Assembly: GCA_016650435.1 (NCBI GenBank)
Contig: JAENVT010000261.1
Location: 1 to 18,122 of the forward strand
Direction of reading: 5' to 3'
Length of the DNA stretch: 18,122 nt
Source: Ilumatobacteraceae bacterium
Lineage (GTDB): Bacteria; Actinomycetota; Acidimicrobiia; Acidimicrobiales; Ilumatobacteraceae
Made by a program: the position numbers and the translations under genes. This document shows positions 1 through 6,730 of the stretch, piece after piece; the stretch's first letter is position 1, and each line of letters begins with the position of its first letter. Below the pieces are notes generated by a model. The model made no database searches, had not been told where the DNA came from, and saw only the letters and a program-made list of their open reading frames with translations.

Positions 1-1
1 C

Positions 2-3000
2 GTCACCTGGGCTGAAGCGACCCACAAGGCCGTCGCCAGCCACATGCGCGACGTCGCCATCTTCCAGCCATCCCCACAAGTCGCCGACTTCCCGACGATC
101 GCCGAGCTTTCCGATCCGCTCTCCGTGCCACTCGACGACACGTCGCAGGCCGCTGCGGCGATGGTCCGTCGACTGCAGGCGATCGCCGACGCAGCCGATC
201 GGCTCCTGTACGAAATGGATTTCGGCTTCTTGTTCGATCCGACTCGCAAGCTGTTCTCGATCGGGTTCCGGGTTCTCGACGGCGCCTTGGATTCGAGCTA
301 CTACGACCTGCTCGCCTCGGAGGCCCGCCTCACCAGCTTCCTGGCGATTGCCAAAGGCGACGTGCCGCCCGAACACTGGTTCCGGCTCGGCCGCTCCCTG
401 ACCCCCGTCGGGCGCGGGTCCGCCCTCGTTTCGTGGGCGGGTTCGATGTTCGAGTACCTCATGCCGGCCCTGGTGATGCGAGCACCTGCCAACAGCCTGT
501 TGGCGCAGACCAACCGGCTGGTCGTGGCCCGCCAGATCCAGTACGCCGCCGAACTCGGCGTGCCGTGGGGCATCTCCGAATCGGGCTTCAACGCCCGCGA
601 CCTTGCCCAGAGCTACCAGTACTCGAGCTTCGGCGTACCCGGCCTCGGCTTGAAGCGGGGATTGAGCGACAACGTGGTGATCGCTCCGTACGCCACGGCC
701 CTCGCGGCGATGATCGATCCCGACGCTGCAGTACGCAACCTCGCCCGATTGGCCAAGGCCGGCGCGAGCGGACGCTACGGCTTTCGCGAGGCTCTCGACT
801 ACACGGTCCGCCGGCTCCCCGAAGGCGAATCGGTCGCCATCGTCAGCAGCTACATGGCCCACCACCAAGGCATGGCGCTGGTTGCGTTGGGCAACGTTCT
901 CCACAATCGGGTGATGGTGGAACGCTTCCACGCCGACCGACTCGTCGAGGCCACCGAGTTGCTGCTCCAGGAACGGATGCCGCGAAACGTCCTTGTTGCC
1001 CGAAACCGAGCCGACGAGGTGAAGGGTGCCGACGTGCGCGACCTCGTGCCACCGATGCTGCGTCGATTCCACTCGCCTCACGATGCGATCCCGCGCACGC
1101 ACCTCCTGTCGAACGGGCGATATGCGGTGATGGTGACGGCCGCTGGCTCCGGCTACAGCCGCTGGCGCGATGTCGCCGTGACCCGCTGGCGCGAAGACGT
1201 GACGCGTGATTCGTGGGGCAGCTATCTGTTCCTACGCGACATGGATTCTGGGGCTGTCTGGTCGGCCGGTCACCAGCCCAGCGGGGTTGATGCCGACAGA
1301 TACGAGGTCACCTATTCGGAGGATCACGTCGAAATCTCCCGACGTGACGGCTCGATCGCAACGAACCTGACGATCGTCGTGTCGGCGGAGCACGACGCCG
1401 AGATCCGCCGGGTCACGCTGACCAACCTCGGATCGCAACGCCGAGAAATCGAGCTGACGTCGTATGCGGAGATCGCCCTCGCCACGCAAGCAGCCGACAT
1501 CGCTCACCCCGCTTTCCAGAATCTGTTCGTGCAAACCGAGTTCGTTCCGAGCCTCGGCGCGCTGCTGGCGACTCGCCGGCCAAGATCCAGTGTCGAAAAG
1601 CCGATTTGGGCCGCGCACGTCGCCGCAGTGGAGGAGGACGAAGGCGGGCTCATCCAATACGAAACTGATCGTGCCCGCTTCCTCGGCCGAGACCATTCCG
1701 TCCGCTCGGCGGTCTCGGTGATCGACGGGCGTCCGCTGTCGAACACCGTCGGCGCCGTGTTGGATCCGATCTTCAGCATCCGATGCCGCGTCAGCCTGCC
1801 ACCGGGGTCGACGGTCCACGCGATCTTCTCCACGGTCGTCGCCGCGTCACGCGACGAGGTTCTCGATCTCGTCGACAAGTACCGCGAGCCGGCCATCTTC
1901 GAGCGGGCCGCGATCCTGGCCTGGACCCAGGCACAGGTTCAGCTCCATCACCTCGGGGTCGAGTCTGACGAGGCGCACCTCTTCCAGCGTCTTGCCAACC
2001 GGATTCTGTATTCAGACCCGTCCCTGCGCCCTGCGGCCGGTCTGCTGGTTCGCAACGAGCGCGGCGCTACCGGCCTGTGGCCCTTCGGCATCTCCGGTGA
2101 CCTGCCCATCGTCTTGGTGCGCATCGACGAGACGGAAGACATCGACATCGTTCGACAGCTACTGCGCGCCCATGAGTACTGGCGGCTGAAGCTGCTCGAT
2201 GTGGATCTCGTGATCATCAACGAGCACGGGCCCACCTACGCCCAACTGCTCCACGATTCGCTGGAGACGCTCGTGCGTACAAGTCATCCGATCCCCGATG
2301 ACCATCCCGGCCAGGGACGAGTGTTCATCCTCCGCGGCGAACAATTGTCGGACGAGGATCGAACCCTGCTTCAGACTGCGGCCCGGGCAGTGCTGCTCAG
2401 TCGTCGCGGCAGTCTCGCCGACCAAGTGATCCGCCTCGAGAGGACGGAGAAAATACCGGTGCGCCCACCAGCACCCGTTCCGAAGCCGCCCACGAATGAG
2501 ATCGCCAGGCCACGACCGCAGCTGGAGTTCTTCAACGGTCTTGGTGGGTTTGCCGACGGCGGACGCGAGTACGTCACCACTCTCGGCCCTGGCCAGTCGA
2601 CGCCTGCACCGTGGCTGAACGTGATTGCCAATCCGACGTTCGGTTTCCAGGTCTCTGAATCGGGGTCGGGCTATACCTGGTCAGGAAACAGTCGAGAGAA
2701 CCAGCTCACCCCGTGGTCCAACGATCCGGTCAGCGACCCGATCAGTGAGGCCATCTACGTGCGCGACGACGACACCTCCGAGGTGTGGTGTCCAACGGCT
2801 CTGCCGATCCGCTGCGAGGAGTCGACCTATGTAGCTCGTCACGGCGCCGGCTACAGCCGCTTCGAGCACCTGCACCGCGGGATTCAACTCAACCTGGTGC
2901 AGTTCGTCAACCCGAGCGATCCCGTGAAAGTTTCGGTGCTCACCATCGAGAATCGATCAGGGCGCGCCCGACGGCTCTCGGTCACCGCGTACGCCGAGTG

Positions 3001-4933
3001 GGCACTCGGTACATCGCGCGGGGCCAGCGCGGCGCGCATCGTCACGGAGTTGGATCCCGAAACTCGGGCGCTGCTCATTCGCAATCCGTGGAACACCGAG
3101 TTCGGGAACCGTGTTGCGTTTCTCGATCTCGGCGGCCGCCAAACTTCGTGGACCGCCGACCGCACCGAGTTCCTCGGCCGCAATGGTGGTCCGGAACGCC
3201 CGGCGGGCCTCGACCGCGGGCAGCGACTGCAGGAAGCCGCCGGTGCCGGCCTCGATCCGTGCGCGGCCCTGCAAACCGCCTTCGAACTTGCCAATGGGGC
3301 CACGACCCAGGTCGTGGTACTCCTCGGCGAAGCTACGGAGGCGGCGACGGTGACCGACCTCGTCCAACGGGTCCGAGCACAGGATCATCGAGCGACATTG
3401 CGCGATCTGGGGAACTACTGGGACGACACCCAAGGGACGATTCAGGTGCGCACACCTGATCGGTCGATGGACATCATGCTGAACAACTGGCTGATCTATC
3501 AGACCTTGGCCTGCCGGCTGTGGGCGCGATCGGCGTTCTACCAAGCCGGTGGTGCGTACGGGTTCCGCGATCAGTTGCAAGATGTCATCGCCCTGGTCAC
3601 TGCGAAACGCGAGCTCGCCCGAGAACACATCCTGAAGGCTGCGGCACATCAGTTCGTCGAAGGAGATGTGCAGCACTGGTGGCACCCGCCTTCTGGACGA
3701 GGAGTCCGGACCAGAATCTCCGACGATCGTGTATGGCTGCCGTATGCGGTCGATCGCTATCTGGCGGTCACCGGTGACACTGCGGTGCTCGACGAGATGG
3801 TCGAGTACATCGAGGGTCCTCCTCTGCGTCCTGATCAAACCGACGCATACTTCCAACCGGAGGCGTCGCACCAAGCAGTCTCGCTGTTCGAGCATTGCGC
3901 CACCGCGCTCGACCGAAGCCTCGGCGTGGGCGTGCACGGCCTGCCGCTGATGGGCTCGGGCGACTGGAACGATGGCATGGACAGGGTCGGGCACGAAGGA
4001 CGCGGCGAGAGCGTGTGGCTGGGCTGGTTCCTGCACATCGCCCTGGCAGCTTTCGCTCCCATCGCCGAGGCGCGCGGCGAGCAAGTCCGCGCCGATCGTT
4101 GGCGCGCCCACATGACCGCGCTCGAACGGGCGCTCGAGCGCGATGGATGGGACGGCGACTGGTACCGCCGTGCGTTCTTCGACGACGGAACGCCTCTGGG
4201 CTCGGCGACCAATGCCGAATGTCGCATCGACTCGATCGCCCAATCGTGGGCTGTGTTGTCGGGGGCCGGCGATCCATCACACGCCGAACGGGCGATGGCG
4301 GCCGTGCACGAGTACCTCGTGCGACTCGGTGATGGGCTCGTGCTGCTGTTCACGCCGCCCTTCGACCACTCGCAGCTCGACCCGGGATATATCAAGGGGT
4401 ACCTGCCGGGCATACGCGAGAACGGCGGCCAGTACACCCATGGAGCGATCTGGTCGGTGCTCGCGTTCGCCGCGTTGGGCGACGGCGACAGGGCCGGCGA
4501 GTTGTTCTCGGTCCTCAACCCGATCAACCACGCCAGCACCCGCGCAGGTGTCCATCGCTACAAGGTGGAGCCGTATGTCATGGCCGCCGATGTGTACACC
4601 GAGCCGCCGCACGTCGGTCGCGGCGGCTGGACGTGGTACACGGGATCTGCCGGGTGGATGTACCAGGCAGGTGTCGAGTGGATCCTCGGGTTCCGACTGC
4701 GCGGCACGACCCTCGTCCTCGATCCGTGTATCCCTCGCGCCTGGCCCGGCTTCGAGATCAGCTTCCGCTATCACAGCGCCAGGTACGAGATTGCCGTGGA
4801 AAATCCACAGTCCGTCAGTCGCGGCGTGGCGTCAATAGAGCTCGACGGACAGGCGCTCATCGACACCGCCTCGATCCCGCTCGCCGACGACGGTGTCACC
4901 CATCATGTTCGATTGGTGCTCGGCGAGGCGTAG
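2..4933 (+). CDS. Cyclic beta-1,2-glucan synthase-like protein, C-terminal part (5' end outside window)
   Basis: The reading frame is open to the left edge, so the true start lies upstream; residues are counted from the first codon in the window (1643 present). Residues about 72-300 form a glucoamylase-like domain, with WGISESGFNA and a MAHHQGMA stretch. About 365-630 is a first GH94-type beta-sandwich (THLLSNGRYAVM, AAGSGYSRW). About 682-760 has the WPFGISGDLPIVL linker segment typical of NdvB/ChvB. About 841-1140 is a second GH94 sandwich, followed by the (alpha/alpha)6 barrel with SGDWNDGMD (D1321-D1327, the conserved GH94 catalytic-acid segment) and GRGGWTWYTGSAGW near 1539. In characterised Cgs/NdvB proteins the N-terminal membrane GT84 domain makes the glucan, and the GH94 part trims chain length by phosphorolysis before cyclisation. 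The GT84 part is not visible here, so a stand-alone beta-1,2-glucan phosphorylase or hydrolase fusion cannot be excluded. The 3' end overlaps the opposing sigma-factor gene by 38 bases. Confidence 0.88.
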   Translation, partial: VTWAEATHKAVASHMRDVAIFQPSPQVADFPTIAELSDPLSVPLDDTSQAAAAMVRRLQAIADAADRLLYEMDFGFLFDPTRKLFSIGFRVLDGALDSSYYDLLASEARLTSFLAIAKGDVPPEHWFRLGRSLTPVGRGSALVSWAGSMFEYLMPALVMRAPANSLLAQTNRLVVARQIQYAAELGVPWGISESGFNARDLAQSYQYSSFGVPGLGLKRGLSDNVVIAPYATALAAMIDPDAAVRNLARLAKAGASGRYGFREALDYTVRRLPEGESVAIVSSYMAHHQGMALVALGNVLHNRVMVERFHADRLVEATELLLQERMPRNVLVARNRADEVKGADVRDLVPPMLRRFHSPHDAIPRTHLLSNGRYAVMVTAAGSGYSRWRDVAVTRWREDVTRDSWGSYLFLRDMDSGAVWSAGHQPSGVDADRYEVTYSEDHVEISRRDGSIATNLTIVVSAEHDAEIRRVTLTNLGSQRREIELTSYAEIALATQAADIAHPAFQNLFVQTEFVPSLGALLATRRPRSSVEKPIWAAHVAAVEEDEGGLIQYETDRARFLGRDHSVRSAVSVIDGRPLSNTVGAVLDPIFSIRCRVSLPPGSTVHAIFSTVVAASRDEVLDLVDKYREPAIFERAAILAWTQAQVQLHHLGVESDEAHLFQRLANRILYSDPSLRPAAGLLVRNERGATGLWPFGISGDLPIVLVRIDETEDIDIVRQLLRAHEYWRLKLLDVDLVIINEHGPTYAQLLHDSLETLVRTSHPIPDDHPGQGRVFILRGEQLSDEDRTLLQTAARAVLLSRRGSLADQVIRLERTEKIPVRPPAPVPKPPTNEIARPRPQLEFFNGLGGFADGGREYVTTLGPGQSTPAPWLNVIANPTFGFQVSESGSGYTWSGNSRENQLTPWSNDPVSDPISEAIYVRDDDTSEVWCPTALPIRCEESTYVARHGAGYSRFEHLHRGIQLNLVQFVNPSDPVKVSVLTIENRSGRARRLSVTAYAEWALGTSRGASAARIVTELDPETRALLIRNPWNTEFGNRVAFLDLGGRQTSWTADRTEFLGRNGGPERPAGLDRGQRLQEAAGAGLDPCAALQTAFELANGATTQVVVLLGEATEAATVTDLVQRVRAQDHRATLRDLGNYWDDTQGTIQVRTPDRSMDIMLNNWLIYQTLACRLWARSAFYQAGGAYGFRDQLQDVIALVTAKRELAREHILKAAAHQFVEGDVQHWWHPPSGRGVRTRISDDRVWLPYAVDRYLAVTGDTAVLDEMVEYIEGPPLRPDQTDAYFQPEASHQAVSLFEHCATALDRSLGVGVHGLPLMGSGDWNDGMDRVGHEGRGESVWLGWFLHIALAAFAPIAEARGEQVRADRWRAHMTALERALERDGWDGDWYRRAFFDDGTPLGSATNAECRIDSIAQSWAVLSGAGDPSHAERAMAAVHEYLVRLGDGLVLLFTPPFDHSQLDPGYIKGYLPGIRENGGQYTHGAIWSVLAFAALGDGDRAGELFSVLNPINHASTRAGVHRYKVEPYVMAADVYTEPPHVGRGGWTWYTGSAGWMYQAGVEWILGFRLRGTTLVLDPCIPRAWPGFEISFRYHSARYEIAVENPQSVSRGVASIELDGQALIDTASIPLADDGVTHHVRLVLGEA

Positions 4934-6170
4934 CAATCTCGCCAAGTCGCATGGCACGCTCGTCGAGGTACCGCTTCTCGGGAACGCTGCTGGCAAACCG
5001 TGCAGCTGTGAGATAGGCGGTGCGCGCGCCGGCAAGGTCGCCCATCGTCTCCAGTAGATGGGCGCGCGTGGCGTGCAGCCGATGATGTCGTTTCATGCGA
5101 TCGTCAGCCTGAAGCGCATCGAGTTGCTCGAGAGCAACCTGAGGGCCGTGCACCATCGACACAGCGACCGCCCGATTCAGCGTCACCATCGGGTTCGGCG
5201 CGACGCGCTGCAGCAAGTCGTACAACGCCAGGATCTGCGGCCAGTCGGTTTCGTCGACGTTTTCGGCCTCGTCGTGGACTGCTGCGATCGCCGCCTGTAG
5301 CTGATACGGCCCCAACGCGGTGCGCGACAACGAATCCGTGATGATCGCCACCCCCTCGGTCACCAACTCGTCGGTCCACAACGTGCGGTCCTGCTCCGTC
5401 AGCGGCACGAGTGATCCGTCGGACCTCGTCCTGGCCGGTCGCCGGGCGTCGGTCAGCAGCATCAACGCCAGCAGTCCCGCCACCTCGCCATCGTCGGGCA
5501 ACAGTCGATGAACGGAGCGCGTGAGGCGAATGGCCTCATTGGTCAGATCGGTTCGCTGCAAATCGCGTCCCGAACTCGTCGTGTAGCCCTCGTTGAAGAT
5601 CAGGTACAGCACATGCAGCACCACAGACAATCGGTCCGGGTGGTCGGCGGCCGAGGGTAGAGCGAAGTGCGCCCCGTCGTCGCGAATTCGCTGTTTGACC
5701 CGGCTGATCCGCTGAGCCATCGTCGCTTCAGGAACCAGGAAGGCCCGGGCGATTTCAGCAGTGGTCAACCCGCCGACGGCACGAAGGGTGAGCGCCAGTT
5801 GCGATGGCGGCGGCAACGAGGGATGACAACACATGAACAACAACGCAAGGGTGTCGTCGCCCTCATCGAGCGAGTAGTCATCGATATCGGCTGGTCTTCG
5901 CTCGGTCGCAACGAACTGGCGCTCCTCGCGCCGGCGGCGGGAATCTTCACTGCGGAAGCGGTCGATCAGACGGTGTTCGGCGACGCTGAACAGCCAACCG
6001 CCGGGATTCTCGGGAACGCCCTTCTCCTGCCACGTCGAGATGGCAACCAGCACGGCCTCTTGTACCGCGTCCTCGCACAGGTCGAACCGCCCGTGGCGGC
6101 GAACCAGCGTGCCGAGAACCTGCGGCGCCGCGGTACGCAGCAGATCCTCGGCGCGGCGATCCATCGTCAC
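4896..6170 (-). CDS. ECF42-type RNA polymerase sigma factor with long C-terminal extension
   Basis: This 424-residue protein is about twice the length of a plain ECF sigma factor. Sigma region 2 is near residues 10-77 (CEDAVQEAV, then WLFSVAEHRLIDRFR). Sigma region 4 is about 118-165, with a helix-turn-helix around LTTAEIARAFLVPEATMAQR. The rest is the helical, TPR-like extension of the ECF42 group, including VLYLIFNEGYTTSSG and a C-terminal HRLHATRAHLLETMGD repeat-like stretch. ECF42 factors have no obvious anti-sigma factor, are encoded beside DGPF/YCII proteins and are thought to need the extension for activity. Here the GTG start overlaps the stop of the upstream DGPF gene as GTGA, implying translational coupling; an in-frame ATG six bases later is an alternative start. 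The stop lies inside the 3' end of the opposing glucan-synthase gene. Confidence 0.92.
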   Translation of the reverse strand: MTMDRRAEDLLRTAAPQVLGTLVRRHGRFDLCEDAVQEAVLVAISTWQEKGVPENPGGWLFSVAEHRLIDRFRSEDSRRRREERQFVATERRPADIDDYSLDEGDDTLALLFMCCHPSLPPPSQLALTLRAVGGLTTAEIARAFLVPEATMAQRISRVKQRIRDDGAHFALPSAADHPDRLSVVLHVLYLIFNEGYTTSSGRDLQRTDLTNEAIRLTRSVHRLLPDDGEVAGLLALMLLTDARRPARTRSDGSLVPLTEQDRTLWTDELVTEGVAIITDSLSRTALGPYQLQAAIAAVHDEAENVDETDWPQILALYDLLQRVAPNPMVTLNRAVAVSMVHGPQVALEQLDALQADDRMKRHHRLHATRAHLLETMGDLAGARTAYLTAARFASSVPEKRYLDERAMRLGEIATPRRAPIEHDG

Positions 6171-6526
6171 ATCTCAGCTCCATCGTGCAGGATCGGCCAC
6201 ACCTCGACGGCGTTGTACGACGCGAACGGGATGAGGGCAGCAAGCTCCAGGGCGCGCTCGCGGCTCTCGACATCGAGCATGTAGAAGCTCGCCAAGTGTT
6301 CCTTCGTCTCCAGGTACGGACCGTCGGTGACTGCCGGGAGGTTGTCGCGAACTCGTACGACGGATGCCTGCGCAGCGTCACCCAATCCGTAGGCGCCAAG
6401 CAGCTCCCCGGTCTCGAGGTATGTCTTGTTGTAGGCGTCCTGCTCGACGATCGCCTTGTTCATCTCGTCCGGCGTGAACGAGTTCCACAACTCTTGGTTG
6501 CCATAGATGATCACCAGATACTTCAT
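6167..6526 (-). CDS. DGPF/YCII-domain protein, partner of the ECF42 sigma factor
   Basis: A 119-residue protein of the YCII-related (DGPF) family: it opens with MKYLVIIYGN and carries the signature TDGPYLETKEHLASFY at residues 67-82. Size and motif match the family, whose biochemical role is not well established; members have a ferredoxin-like dimeric fold and are the characteristic neighbours and targets of ECF42 sigma factors. I chose ATG at 6526 because GAGGAG sits seven bases upstream; an in-frame GTG at 6541 would add five residues but overlaps that ribosome site. The gene is first in a two-gene operon and its stop overlaps the sigma-factor start. A candidate ECF promoter lies about 55 bases upstream. 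Confidence 0.92.
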   Translation of the reverse strand: MKYLVIIYGNQELWNSFTPDEMNKAIVEQDAYNKTYLETGELLGAYGLGDAAQASVVRVRDNLPAVTDGPYLETKEHLASFYMLDVESRERALELAALIPFASYNAVEVWPILHDGAEM

Positions 6527-6533
6527 GTCGTGA

Positions 6534-6539
6534 CTCCTC
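6534..6539 (-). promoter_or_regulatory. Ribosome binding site of the DGPF gene
   Basis: GAGGAG on the minus strand, seven bases before ATG 6526. It decides the start in favour of the shorter protein over the GTG at 6541. Confidence 0.75.
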
Positions 6540-6550
6540 ACGGATTACGT

Positions 6551-6587
6551 CGTGCCTCCGACAGGCACGCTCACCTTGATGTCGGAG
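6551..6587 (-). other. Two mutually exclusive hairpins in the leader of the DGPF-sigma operon
   Basis: Hairpin A pairs CGTGCCT (6551-6557) with AGGCACG (6563-6569) around a 5-base loop, a perfect 7-bp stem. Hairpin B pairs CTCCGACA (6556-6563) with TGTCGGAG (6580-6587), a perfect 8-bp stem. They share bases 6556-6563, so only one can form at a time. Hairpin A ends 12 bases upstream of the ribosome site of the DGPF gene. The distal arm of B overlaps the putative -10 region, so B might instead reflect an operator in DNA. Function is inferred only from position. Confidence 0.4.
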
Positions 6588-6592
6588 TCGCC
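6575..6592 (+). repeat. 18-base imperfect direct repeat, copy 1
   Basis: CTTGATGTCGGAGTCGCC, matching copy 2 at 6668-6685 in 16 of 18 bases, 93 bases apart. The similarity stops at the repeat edges. Both copies lie between divergent genes, so a shared protein-binding site is possible but unproven. Confidence 0.4.
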
Positions 6593-6607
6593 GTCGATTT
6601 CTCGACA
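6580..6607 (-). promoter_or_regulatory. Candidate ECF42-dependent promoter of the DGPF-sigma operon
   Basis: On the minus strand TGTCGA (6607-6602) is followed after exactly 17 bases by CGAC (6584-6581). From memory, published ECF42 target promoters have TGTCGA at -35 and CGA(C/T) or similar at -10 and lie upstream of DGPF genes. Spacing and direction fit, leaving a leader of roughly 45-50 bases before ATG 6526. This would make the operon positively autoregulated. Confidence 0.5.
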
Positions 6608-6650
6608 TTGACACACAGATTTCCTTTCGCGCCAACCAACCAAGTGACGG

Positions 6651-6668
6651 GTCCAGCACAAGCTGGAC
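6651..6668 (+). other. Perfect 7-bp inverted repeat upstream of the SGNH gene
   Basis: GTCCAGC (6651-6657), loop ACAA, GCTGGAC (6662-6668); two further G.U pairs are possible in RNA. It ends 62 bases before ATG 6731 and runs directly into direct-repeat copy 2. It could be a leader hairpin or an operator. No T-run follows, so it is not a clear terminator. Confidence 0.35.
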
Positions 6669-6685
6669 TTGATGTCGACGTCGCC
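6668..6685 (+). repeat. 18-base imperfect direct repeat, copy 2
   Basis: CTTGATGTCGACGTCGCC; differs from copy 1 at two adjacent central positions (AC instead of GA). It contains TGTCGA, the same hexamer as the candidate ECF42 -35 element, but no CGA(C/T) element follows at 16-17 bases on this strand. Confidence 0.4.
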
Positions 6686-6730
6686 CCTGCCGATACCTTC
6701 CTGGTTGTTGATGGTTCGATAGGGAGCTCA

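Noticed and set aside
2957..4243. 428-codon open frame on the minus strand
   Set aside because: It lies wholly inside the glucan-synthase gene and gives an arginine-rich, motif-free protein; GC-rich coding DNA often opens the antisense strand this way.
6608..6613. Consensus -35 TTGACA for the SGNH gene
   Set aside because: No acceptable -10 lies 16-18 bases downstream (the region reads GCCAAC), so it cannot be supported as a promoter.
6185..6730. Upstream extension of the SGNH frame
   Set aside because: It runs antisense through the DGPF gene and precedes a clear ribosome site and signal peptide at 6731, so it is not coding.
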